Assembly (NCBI RefSeq): GCF_021648855.1
Contig: NZ_JAKJHX010000018.1
Span: 1 to 43,739 of the forward strand
DNA from: Tychonema litorale BBK16
GTDB lineage: Bacteria > Cyanobacteriota > Cyanobacteriia > Cyanobacteriales > Microcoleaceae
Length of the DNA: 43,739 nucleotides
Reading direction: 5' to 3'
A model generated the notes under the pieces. The model did not search any database. It had not been told where the DNA came from and saw only the letters and a list, made by a program, of their open reading frames with translations. The translations under genes were made by a program, and so were the position numbers. Shown here in pieces: positions 24,958-33,398 of this stretch. The stretch's first letter is position 1. Each line of letters starts with the position of its first letter.

Positions 24958-27564
24958 TCAAGCAGTGGCAATAGTTTGTTTTAGACACCGCTGCATATAA
25001 ATTTGAGCGACATTATCCGCAGGATTCTGTTCCAAACAGGCTGAAAATAATATTGTAGCTTCTATAAACCTGTTCGCATGATAAGATACCAAAGCTTGTT
25101 CAAAGATGGTTTTTGTATCTGACTTTTTCTGGCGCAACTCCGGCAAATCAGCAGCAAATACTTCATAAACAGTTACCATTTGCGATTTACCTTTGACTTT
25201 AACGCGATCGAGCAACCTCAAATCGTAAACTTCTTCCAACTCTATAAAAGTATTGTGAGTAATTAACATCGATACTCCATACTCTTTCGTCAAATTTTCA
25301 ACTCTCGAAGATAAATTCACCGCATCACTAATCACCGTACTATCCATCCGATTTTGCCCCCCAACAGTCCCCAACATTAAAGAACCTGTATTGACCCCAA
25401 TGCCAATTTGCAACAAAGGGCGATCGGGTTGAGTATGAGTAGAATTGTATTCATTTAGTTGCTTCAGCATCGCAATTCCAGCTTTCACAGCATTGTCCGC
25501 ACTACCATCAAACAATGCCATAATTGCATCACCAATGTATTTATCAATAAAACCATGATTTTCAGCAATTACTGGTTCCATCCTCGATAAATAAGCATTA
25601 ATAAATTTAAAAGTTTCTTCGGGATTCATAGTTTCAGATAGCGTTGTGAAGTCGCGAATATCTGAAAATAGCACCGACATTTCTTTCTGTATCTGATCCC
25701 CTAATTTCACATCAAGAATACTTTCATATCCCAGAAAGTGGAGAAATTGATGTGGTACGAATCGCCCGTAAGCATCTGTTAATTTTTCTTCTGCTGCTAG
25801 AGCATTTTCTAATTCGTCTGTGAATTGGCGACGCTCTTTATCTAACTGTTGACGTTCTGTGATATCTTGAAATGCAGCGATCGCATAAACTATATTTTTC
25901 GCTTCATTGTAGATTGGCGTCGCCCAAACCTCGATCGGCACAATCCCATCTGCGCCGTGAATTTCTGCATCATCAACCCGCACAACTTCTCCCCGCAGCG
26001 CCCGAATCATCGGTTGGCGATCGATCGGATACAATTCATTAGTATCAGCGCTATAAAATTGATAAACTTCAGGCAATTGCTGATTAGCCACATCAGAAAT
26101 TAAACCTTGGGCTAGTATCCTTTCTCCACAACAATTCATGTAAAAAGGCTGGCCCTTACCATCAACAACAAATATGCCCACCGGCATCGCTTCCAGAAAT
26201 TGAGTCAATCGGCTTTCATTTTCCAACAGTGCCTCATTTAACTTCTCTTCTGCTAGTAAAGCTTTTTCTAAATCATTTGTAAACCTCACCCGTTCCACTT
26301 CCACCTGTCTTCGCAAACTAATATCCTCAGCAAAACCCTGATAGTAAAGCACTTCACCATCAGCACCATAAATTGTACGTGCATACTCAGAAATCCAGAT
26401 CATTCTACCATCTCGACAATAAACCTCAGACTCAAACTCAGACACAGTACCGTGCTGTTTAATCAGCGCCATAAACTCTTGACGGCGATGCGGTTCCACA
26501 TACAATTGATGCTGAATATCATTAACACTTTCTATCAATTCTTCGGGAGAATCATAGCCATATATTTGAGCAAGAGCAGGATTAGCACTCAGAAAATGTC
26601 CATCCTGCGTAGTCTGAAAAATACCTTCAAGAGCATTTTCAAATATCCCGCGATACTTCTCCTCAGCTTGAATTAACGCTGCTTCCACTGCCTTGCGTTC
26701 CGTAATATCAGTAAAAGCAATAATCCCACAGGAAATTTCCCCTAGAGAATCATAAATTGGAGTTGCCCAACTCTCAACAGGAATAATCTTGTTTCCCGCA
26801 CGAATTTCTACATCTTCAGTCCGCAAAACTTCACCCCGGAGTGCCCGCATAATTGGCAGTTCTTCAACAGGACATCTCTGATTAGTTCCTGATTTATAAA
26901 ATTGATAAATTGCTGCTTTTTGCTCAGAATTAATATGAGGTACAGTGCCTCTACCAAATATCTCCCGCGCTTTCTGATTTGCATAAAAAGATTGACCACT
27001 CGCATCAAGCACGCACACACCCAACGGCATCGCTTCCAAATATTGCGTCAAGCGACTTTCGTTTTCATGGAATTTCGCAATCAGCATCGCCTGTTTGCGG
27101 TTTAATTTTGCTAATTCCTGATTCATCTCCTGAAGTTCTACTTGTTTTTCCGCAAGTTGCTTATCCTGAAAATACCTATATATTGCCTCTGTCACTGTTA
27201 GCTTTAAATCGTCACTCTGCCAAGGCTTAGCGATATAGCGATATAATTTGGCATAGTTAATAGCATTGGTAACCGCCGACAAATCAGCTTGCCCAGTTAG
27301 CATAATAGTCAGAGATTTCGGAGATATAGCATGAACGTTCCTTAATAGCTCGTCTCCTTTCATATTAGGCATGATATGATCGGAAATAATCAAAGGGACT
27401 TCATAATTATCTGCCAGTAAATCTGATAGTAACTCTAAGGCCTCTTTGCCACTTTCTGCCGTTTCAATTAAATATTTATCTTCAAAGGCTTTGAGCAAGT
27501 CTATTTCCAGACTATCTAGTATAGTCTGCTCGTCATCTACACAAATAATTACTGGTTTTTTCAT
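24958..27564 (-). CDS. REC-PAS3-class III adenylate cyclase
   Basis: An 868-residue soluble cyclase. The N-terminal receiver has D62 (LIISDHIMPNMKGDE) and K113 in IAKPWQSDD. Three PAS modules follow; the first (about 169-290) and third (449-571) are near duplicates, sharing SRLTQ(Y/F)LEAMP, ALRGEV and WATPIY. The catalytic domain from about 625 has metal aspartates D635 and D679, the adenine-selecting Lys K675 and the Asp in VISDAVN, and the NLSSRVE Asn/Arg. So ATP cyclase activity is expected. The C-terminal 60 residues are helical, with a TPR-like repeat (YHANRFIEATILFSACLEQNP). It overlaps the preceding REC gene by four bases (ATGA). It resembles CyaC-type phospho-regulated cyclases, but without a kinase domain of its own. 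Confidence 0.92.
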   Translation of the reverse strand: MKKPVIICVDDEQTILDSLEIDLLKAFEDKYLIETAESGKEALELLSDLLADNYEVPLIISDHIMPNMKGDELLRNVHAISPKSLTIMLTGQADLSAVTNAINYAKLYRYIAKPWQSDDLKLTVTEAIYRYFQDKQLAEKQVELQEMNQELAKLNRKQAMLIAKFHENESRLTQYLEAMPLGVCVLDASGQSFYANQKAREIFGRGTVPHINSEQKAAIYQFYKSGTNQRCPVEELPIMRALRGEVLRTEDVEIRAGNKIIPVESWATPIYDSLGEISCGIIAFTDITERKAVEAALIQAEEKYRGIFENALEGIFQTTQDGHFLSANPALAQIYGYDSPEELIESVNDIQHQLYVEPHRRQEFMALIKQHGTVSEFESEVYCRDGRMIWISEYARTIYGADGEVLYYQGFAEDISLRRQVEVERVRFTNDLEKALLAEEKLNEALLENESRLTQFLEAMPVGIFVVDGKGQPFYMNCCGERILAQGLISDVANQQLPEVYQFYSADTNELYPIDRQPMIRALRGEVVRVDDAEIHGADGIVPIEVWATPIYNEAKNIVYAIAAFQDITERQQLDKERRQFTDELENALAAEEKLTDAYGRFVPHQFLHFLGYESILDVKLGDQIQKEMSVLFSDIRDFTTLSETMNPEETFKFINAYLSRMEPVIAENHGFIDKYIGDAIMALFDGSADNAVKAGIAMLKQLNEYNSTHTQPDRPLLQIGIGVNTGSLMLGTVGGQNRMDSTVISDAVNLSSRVENLTKEYGVSMLITHNTFIELEEVYDLRLLDRVKVKGKSQMVTVYEVFAADLPELRQKKSDTKTIFEQALVSYHANRFIEATILFSACLEQNPADNVAQIYMQRCLKQTIATA

Positions 27565-27956
27565 AATTTTGCCAGACCAGATTTAATCGCTGCAATTAGT
27601 TCATCATTTTTCCAAGGTTTTTGCAAAAAAGCATGGAGGTTGGCTTGAGTTTTAGTTCGTTCAATTGCTGCTTGGTCAGCTTGTCCCGTTAGCATAACTG
27701 TAACAATTTTAGGATATTTTTGATGAATCTTAATCAGCAATTCATCTCCCTTCATTCCGGGCATGAGCCAGTCTGAGACAATCACCAGAATATTAATCTC
27801 ATCTTCACATAGCTCATCAATAATCTCCAGTGCTTCCGCAGCACTTTCAGCAAATTCGCAGAGATAATTTCCCTTAAATGCTCGTTGCAGTTCTATTTCC
27901 AGACTTTCCAAAACCGATATTTCATCGTCAACACACAAAATTGCTGGTTTAGGCAT
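27561..27956 (-). CDS. Stand-alone response regulator receiver
   Basis: This 131-residue receiver has acidic pocket CVDDEISV, phospho-acceptor Asp in LVIVSDWLMPGMKGDE, VMLTGQADQ and the conserved Lys in FLQKPWKNDE. The LTGQAD and KPW signatures are shared with the receiver at the N-terminus of the following adenylate cyclase, so the two look like duplicates of one domain. The start is set at ATG 27956, preceded by AGGAAACTAACT; ATG 27971 is possible and adds five residues. It is coupled to the cyclase gene by an ATGA overlap. Confidence 0.9.
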   Translation of the reverse strand: MPKPAILCVDDEISVLESLEIELQRAFKGNYLCEFAESAAEALEIIDELCEDEINILVIVSDWLMPGMKGDELLIKIHQKYPKIVTVMLTGQADQAAIERTKTQANLHAFLQKPWKNDELIAAIKSGLAKL

Positions 27957-28082
27957 AGTTAGTTTCCTCATTTATTCTGGCATTCTGGCAAAGCTCGGAC
28001 AATCAGCCAGATTGCATAATTTTGCAATCCATACTGCCTCTTTCTTCGATAACATAACCAGTTTACTTCTTTCTACCCCGCT

Positions 28083-29519
28083 TTACTTAATTGGTAAAGT
28101 CATCGGCAAATACACTATAAATGTAGTTTGAGCAGGCATCGAAGTCACATCAATTTTACCATCGTGTTTTTCAATTATTTTCCTAACAATATCCAATCCC
28201 AAACCACTGCCTTCTCCCATAGGTTTAGTAGTAAAGAACGGCTCAAAAATTTTCGGTAAAATCTCTGGAGCAATACCCTTGCCACTGTCGGTGACGCTTA
28301 CTTTTAACCAGCTATCTTGCTGTACTATATCAATCCTTAAAATTCCTTTATTTTCCATAGCCTGTAAGGAATTGTGAACTAAATTTGTCCAAACTTGATG
28401 AAGTTCATCAGGATAACACAATACCATCGGTACTTGGGATTGATAATTTCTGACGACTTCGACACCATGTTTAAGTTGGTTCTGATAAAGAGTTAGTACA
28501 GTTTCGATTCCTTCAACAATATTCATCTCTGATTTTTCAGCATTCAAGTCATAACGCGCATAATTTTTCAGGGCAAACACGACTTTGGCTGCACGTTCTG
28601 TAGCGGTGGCGATAGTTTTGGCGCTTTTCTGAATGCTAGAAAACTCGTAAGCTGTCTTGAGAATTTTTTCGCTATCCGGGTCTTTTAAAAGCGGTAAGAA
28701 CGATTGTACGTCTGTCTGCAAGCCGATATTGATTAAAATACTCGCAAGACTGTCAGCATTACCAATCTGTTGCAACTCTAGCTGCTGCCTCACACCTCTT
28801 TTAAATTCCCGTTTTTCTCGCGTAGATAAAGAGTAATTCTGTTGGTTAGAAGTGTGCATTAAATTAACGAAATCTTGCTGTCTTTCTGTTGACAGTTCTT
28901 TGAAAAAGACGGGTAAAGTTTCCAGATTATTATCCAAAAAATTGGTGATATTTCCGATGGAAGATCGAATTGCTCCTAGGGGCGTATTGATTTCGTGAGC
29001 AATCCCAGCAATCAGTTGTCCCAATGCTGCCATTTTTTCCGACTGTACCAACTGATTTTGAGTTTCTTTAAGTTGTTCTAAAGTGAGTGTTAATTCCTCA
29101 TTTTTTTGTTTGAGTTTATTTTGCAAATTACACATTGCCAAGTGAGTTTCTACCCGAACCAAAACCTCTTCCATTTGAAAAGGCTTGGTAATATAATCTA
29201 CACCACCTACAGCAAAAGCTTTTACCTTGTCTAGCACGTCATTAATCGCACTAATAAAAATTACTGGAATATCGCGAGTGCGTTCATCTGCTTTGATTCT
29301 TTCGCAAACTTCATACCCATTCATTTCTGGCATCATAATGTCCAGCAAAATCAAATCGGGAGGCATACCCCTAGCAGCAGAAAGTGCCAATTCGCCATTG
29401 GGGACGGGGCGGACTTTATAGCCTTTTCCGTTCAATATTCCCGCTAGCAGTCGCAAATTAGCTGGTGTATCATCAACTACTAAAATATTGCCGCGATCAG
29501 TATTTATGTCGTTATTCAT
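28083..29519 (-). CDS. REC-HisKA-HATPase histidine kinase
   Basis: A 478-residue soluble kinase. The receiver has LVVDDTPAN, DLILLDIMMPEMNGYE and YITKPFQMEE. A coiled-coil linker (NKLKQKNEELTLTLEQLKE) leads to a HisKA of the type EKMAALGQLIAGIAHEINTPLGA, then an unusually long helical insert of about 130 residues before the ATPase domain (WTNLVHNSLQAM, DSGKGI, GEGSGLGLDIV). This matches a cyanobacterial kinase family with N-box HNSLQA. The start is ATG 29519, within the sequence ATGAATAA that also ends the upstream gene, giving an eight-base overlap and likely translational coupling. Confidence 0.92.
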   Translation of the reverse strand: MNNDINTDRGNILVVDDTPANLRLLAGILNGKGYKVRPVPNGELALSAARGMPPDLILLDIMMPEMNGYEVCERIKADERTRDIPVIFISAINDVLDKVKAFAVGGVDYITKPFQMEEVLVRVETHLAMCNLQNKLKQKNEELTLTLEQLKETQNQLVQSEKMAALGQLIAGIAHEINTPLGAIRSSIGNITNFLDNNLETLPVFFKELSTERQQDFVNLMHTSNQQNYSLSTREKREFKRGVRQQLELQQIGNADSLASILINIGLQTDVQSFLPLLKDPDSEKILKTAYEFSSIQKSAKTIATATERAAKVVFALKNYARYDLNAEKSEMNIVEGIETVLTLYQNQLKHGVEVVRNYQSQVPMVLCYPDELHQVWTNLVHNSLQAMENKGILRIDIVQQDSWLKVSVTDSGKGIAPEILPKIFEPFFTTKPMGEGSGLGLDIVRKIIEKHDGKIDVTSMPAQTTFIVYLPMTLPIK

Positions 29520-32388
29520 GGTATTTTGTTTCAGCAATTAAATTCAACACTTTATCGTACTCAAAATTATCCATACAATTTGCAATCGCCCCCCCCATTA
29601 ACTGATCCTGCAAGCTAATCTTTTCGACTAAGCTGTATATTGAATCCATATCAATATTGAGTATCGACTGCTTTAACTCAGCTACTAGCTGCTGGGGCAA
29701 AGCATTGAAAGCGCTTACAGTTAGTACCTCCTGCTCGCAATTGTTTGTTTTTAATACATTAGCTTGAGTTATGTTTTCATAAATATAGCGCACTCCTATA
29801 TGTTTATGCATAGCATCAAAAATCTCGGCTTCCCGGAAAGGTTTCCGCATAAAGGCATCGCAACCCGCTGACAAAATAACTGCTCGCTCCTCTTCCAAAA
29901 CGCTAGCGGTGAGTGCAATAACCGCAGTAGCTTGACCTTTGACAGTACCTTTAATGTGTTTCGTCGCTTCGTAACCGTCCATCACGGGCATTCTCATGTC
30001 CATCCAAATTAAATGCGGTTCCCAGTTGTCCCAAATTTCAATAGCTTCTTGACCATTTATTGCTTCTTTCAGTTGAAAGCCCAGAGGATGGAGGATTTTG
30101 ACTAATAGTTGGCGATTTAGTGGTTTGTCGTCTACTATCAAAATTCGATATAAGTGTTGATTTGGTTCAAGGGCAATCACATTGCGAGTGGGTTTTTTGG
30201 TTTCAATTTCAGTACCTTCCACCGCAATAACTTGAATGTCAAACTTAAAATTTGTGCCTTGTCCTACGCAGGAACTTACACTCATTTCGCCACCCATTAA
30301 TTCTACAAATTTGCGACTGATTGGCAATCCCAATCCTGTACCTTCTTGGGATTCTTTGCCTATTTGTGTTTGCACAAAAGCTTCAAAAAGACTGTCTAAT
30401 TCTGCATCGGCAATACCGGGGCCTGTATCTTCTACTTCAAAATGAAGCAAGAAGGAAGAGTCATAAGTGGAATCATTAATGGGAATTGGGGATGTAAAAT
30501 TCGCGTTTTCATACAGACTGACTTGGGAATTTTCAATGTCATTATTGGCGGGAATTTTTAAATTTAGTAATTTTTCTGAAAGCTCAAGTTTTTCGCCGAT
30601 CGCCTCTTGGTTTCTGGATTTTACCTGCTTGCTGATTCTGACCGAAACACCCCCTTCATCAGTGAATTTAAGAGCGTTGTTGAGTAAATTAATTAAGACT
30701 TGTCGTAATTTTAATTCGTCAGTTTCCACGTATTGTGGTAAATCGGGAGCGAGGTCGAAGATCAACTGTAATTTTTGGTCATCTGCTTTTAATTGAAACA
30801 TATCTTCTACGTCGCATAGCAGGCGATAAAGGTCAACTTTTTTGGGATTGAGGGTGGTGCGTCCTGCTTCGATTTTGGATAAATCTAAAACGTTGTTAAT
30901 TAGGGTGAGCAGGTGTTCTCCGCTGCTGCTAATGATGTTCATATTTTCTTGGTCTTCTGGGGATAGAGTTTGGCTGCGAGTCATCAGTTGGGAAAAGCCG
31001 AGAATTGCATTCAAAGGCGATCGCAATTCGTGACTCATGTTGGCTAGAAAGGTACTTTTAGCTTGATTGGCTACTTCGGCTTTGTCTTTAGCTATAGCTA
31101 ATTCCGCAGTCCGCTGTTGCACTCGATGTTCCAAGGTTTCAAAAGACTGTTGTAGTTGTTGAGCCATGCTGTTAAAGGATTTTCCCAAGTCTCCCAATTC
31201 GTTGGCTCCTTCAATTTTTACTGTTTTATCCCATTCACCTTTAGCAATATTTTTGGCTGCTATGTTTAATCGCCAAATAGGATTTGTCACCCACCGAGAA
31301 GTAAGAATTCCGATAACTATAGCTACTGCTAAAGCTGCTAAACACAACCAAATTGTCATGCGGGTATTTGCATCAATTTCTTCGGTGAAGTCAGCTTCGG
31401 GAACAACCACGACAATCAGCCAGTCTAAACTTTTGCCATCTTGGAATGGCAAGACTGTTATAAATTGTCGTTTTTTTTCTATTTCAAAATTAAGGAGATA
31501 AGACTTTTTGATTTCTTTTAATTCCCGAAAATAAGCTGCTACATATTTTGCTGTAGCTTGAGTCGAAGGGTTAACGCTTTCTTGTGCTGTAAATAGTTCT
31601 TTTTTATTGTCTCTGGTACGGAACGGTTTTTCCGAAGTAGAAGTTGCCAGTAGCGTACCGTTTCTTTCGATAATAAATGCCTGTCCAGATTTACCAACTC
31701 TGAGGCTGTTTAAAAATTGACCGATGTGATCAAGGCGCAAGGCGGTAATTAACACTCCTTCGAGCTGTTTTTTGTCGTCATACACTGGTTGAAGAGCGCT
31801 GATGATTAATGTCGGTTCTAAAAAGGAAATATAAATGGAACTCCAGGTTGGTTTTCCTGCTTTAGCAGCATTTTGGTAGGAAGGATGTTGGCGGATGTCA
31901 AAGTTTTTGACAGAGGTTGCTAATGTAGTGCGATCGCCTGTATTGTTAGTATTGTAAGAATAGAAGTCAAACTCAGTAGATTTGCCTGACACATTAATCA
32001 TTAGGGAGCCATTTGACAGCTTTTCTCCGGTTCGATATTCTCCATTTTTATTGCCAATTGATGTAAAATTGATATAAGGATATAATTGTACTTGTCGCCA
32101 AAGATATTTCTCCCAACTTGACAAATCATTTATGTTTAACAGCCCCAGTTTGACTGCATCCAACTTGCTTTGATTGATTTGATGGGGAGTTGTGAGGTAA
32201 ACTTGGAGGTTTTGCTCGACGCGAGAACTAACTTCACTCATTAACTGACTGGCAAGATTATTAACTGCTTTTTGTCCATTTCTAAATGACAGATATCCTA
32301 CCAGTCCTACGGCTCCGACGATTTGCAACACAAAGGGAACTATCAGTACAGTTCGGAGTGGGAGTTTATCTAAAAGTTTAAAAACCAT
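29512..32388 (-). CDS. Transmembrane hybrid histidine kinase: dCache-HAMP-HisKA-HATPase-REC
   Basis: A 958-residue membrane sensor. Helix 1 is at about 12-34, followed by a periplasmic dCache-like domain of about 300 residues (YPYINFTSIGNKNGEYRTG, GQAFIIERNGTLLATS, WLIVVVVPEADF). Helix 2 is at about 340-362. HAMP, coiled coil, HisKA (NMSHELRSPLNAIL) and an HATPase (NLLNNALKF, GTGLGLPI) follow. The ATPase domain has an inserted polar loop of about 40 residues between the N and G1 boxes. The receiver has LIVDDKPLNRQ, LIWMDMRMPVMDGYE and MRKPFRE. The C-terminal 80 residues are helical. It is the first gene of a four-gene minus-strand unit and the likely ligand sensor that feeds the REC proteins and cyclase downstream. 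Confidence 0.93.
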   Translation of the reverse strand: MVFKLLDKLPLRTVLIVPFVLQIVGAVGLVGYLSFRNGQKAVNNLASQLMSEVSSRVEQNLQVYLTTPHQINQSKLDAVKLGLLNINDLSSWEKYLWRQVQLYPYINFTSIGNKNGEYRTGEKLSNGSLMINVSGKSTEFDFYSYNTNNTGDRTTLATSVKNFDIRQHPSYQNAAKAGKPTWSSIYISFLEPTLIISALQPVYDDKKQLEGVLITALRLDHIGQFLNSLRVGKSGQAFIIERNGTLLATSTSEKPFRTRDNKKELFTAQESVNPSTQATAKYVAAYFRELKEIKKSYLLNFEIEKKRQFITVLPFQDGKSLDWLIVVVVPEADFTEEIDANTRMTIWLCLAALAVAIVIGILTSRWVTNPIWRLNIAAKNIAKGEWDKTVKIEGANELGDLGKSFNSMAQQLQQSFETLEHRVQQRTAELAIAKDKAEVANQAKSTFLANMSHELRSPLNAILGFSQLMTRSQTLSPEDQENMNIISSSGEHLLTLINNVLDLSKIEAGRTTLNPKKVDLYRLLCDVEDMFQLKADDQKLQLIFDLAPDLPQYVETDELKLRQVLINLLNNALKFTDEGGVSVRISKQVKSRNQEAIGEKLELSEKLLNLKIPANNDIENSQVSLYENANFTSPIPINDSTYDSSFLLHFEVEDTGPGIADAELDSLFEAFVQTQIGKESQEGTGLGLPISRKFVELMGGEMSVSSCVGQGTNFKFDIQVIAVEGTEIETKKPTRNVIALEPNQHLYRILIVDDKPLNRQLLVKILHPLGFQLKEAINGQEAIEIWDNWEPHLIWMDMRMPVMDGYEATKHIKGTVKGQATAVIALTASVLEEERAVILSAGCDAFMRKPFREAEIFDAMHKHIGVRYIYENITQANVLKTNNCEQEVLTVSAFNALPQQLVAELKQSILNIDMDSIYSLVEKISLQDQLMGGAIANCMDNFEYDKVLNLIAETKYHE

Positions 32389-32839
32389 AAGATTGAGAGG
32401 TTTAGTGAACTTAATTTAGAACAGCCGTTTCACAATCAGTGTTAACAGCAGCGTCATCGACTGGCGATTACCTAGAGCTAATTGCTTGGTGTTATTCGCT
32501 GCGGTAGATACTCAAGCCCGATTAAACCTAAATCTAGTATTTGCAATGTCATAGCCTGTTATTGTATCAATTGTCCTATTGTTTTGACAATTTTAGATAT
32601 AATTTGTGGTTTTTGGCGATTAAAAATGCCTGCGATGCCTTATTTCAGGTTGTTTAAGCGTGAGTTGCTCCTACTGGGTCAACTCGATTTGGGATTTTAG
32701 ATTGAAGAATTGACCCCATGTATGAATGCGGGGGCTTGGAGCTCATTGCTTGATTGTCAAGGGATTGGGATGCTGATCGCAAATTTGATCGATCGGACTA
32801 GCCATTTTCGGCAAGACGTGTTATATTCAAAAAGTTAGA
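32389..32839. other. 451-bp intergenic region without a supported gene
   Basis: It must hold the promoter of the minus-strand kinase unit and that of the tRNA gene. A 72-codon open frame at 32482-32700 has no credible start context or recognisable composition and is not called. TATATT at 32822-32827, 12 bases before the tRNA, is a plausible -10 box, with no good -35 match. Confidence 0.5.
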
Positions 32840-32912
32840 GGGCACGTAGCTCAGTGGATAGAGCATCAGGTTCCGGTCCTGAGGGTCGGGGGTTCAAATC
32901 CCTCCGTGCTCA
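32840..32912 (+). tRNA. tRNA-Arg (anticodon CCG)
   Basis: The full cloverleaf folds: acceptor GGGCACG/CGTGCTC with one G-T pair, D stem GCTC/GAGC, anticodon stem TCAGG/CCTGA around loop TTCCGGT (anticodon CCG at 32873-32875), five-base variable region, and T arm GGGGG-TTCAAAT-CCCTC with one G-T pair. The discriminator is A; no CCA is encoded in the gene. It reads CGG codons. A T-run follows directly. Confidence 0.95.
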
Positions 32913-32936
32913 TTTTTAATAGCTTCTATCAGATAG

Positions 32937-33030
32937 ATGGGTCTAAAATCCTGTTACTTTGTCGAAGGGTCGAAGGGCTTAGGACGGCGCTCCGCTCAGC
33001 ACGTCGCCTTGTGGGACGGCTTTTTGCCAT
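32937..33030. repeat. Degenerate dispersed repeat related to 18320-18435
   Basis: GGGTCTAAAATCCTGTTACTT, GTCGAAGGG and CGCCTTGTGGGACGGCTTTTT resemble, in the same order, segments around the interleaved repeat at 18342-18418. The paired arms are broken here, so it looks like a decayed copy. It fills the first part of the 486-bp gap between the tRNA and the next gene; the rest of that gap holds the possible pseudogene relic near 33.27 kb and a short palindrome TTGATTGGTCAATCAA near 33102. Confidence 0.5.
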
Positions 33031-33271
33031 TGTTAAGTAAAATAACAAATCCATCTTCACAAAAGAAGCTCTCCCATCGCTCTGGTGGAAGAGCTTTCAC
33101 ATTGATTGGTCAATCAAAAAAGCGATTTCCGGCGCTAAATTTCCGTCGGCTTTCAAACCCTAGAGCAAAAAGCACTCGAAGTCGATCGAACGCCACACCC
33201 AAGGATCTCGCACATTCAGATCCATCAACTGATCGGCAGAACCTCCAATCACTCTTATAAGTGCAGCAGTT

Positions 33272-33328
33272 TCAGCATAGACAGCCGTCTATGCCACTGC
33301 CAATTACAATTGCATCAAAGTCTTGCAT
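33272..33328 (-). pseudogene. Possible relic of an FAD/NAD-dependent oxidoreductase N-terminus
   Basis: Read on the minus strand, ATG at 33328 encodes MQDFDAIVIGSGIDG, then TGA after 18 codons. This matches the N-terminal dinucleotide-binding strand and GxGxxG start of cyanobacterial CrtH-like FAD oxidoreductases, but the frame stops at once. A second open stretch in another frame (33160-33252, GGSADQLMDLNVRDPW) may be a further remnant. The short length means chance cannot be excluded. Confidence 0.35.
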
Positions 33329-33398
33329 CTTTCAAATGTGGTATAATTTAGTTGTTTCTTGGTAATTGTTTACAGGGTATTTTTTGGGGGGATAAACT

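Noticed and set aside
32482..32700. 72-codon open frame before the tRNA
   Set aside because: No ribosome site, no recognisable domain, unusual Cys/Arg content and no neighbour support; treated as non-coding.
32840..32912. tRNA-Arg as an integration site of an island
   Set aside because: No integrase gene and no repeat of the tRNA 3' end was seen in the window.
32937..33260. 107-codon plus-strand frame after the tRNA
   Set aside because: It begins in a degenerate dispersed repeat and has no recognisable domain; Ser/Arg-rich composition suggests chance.
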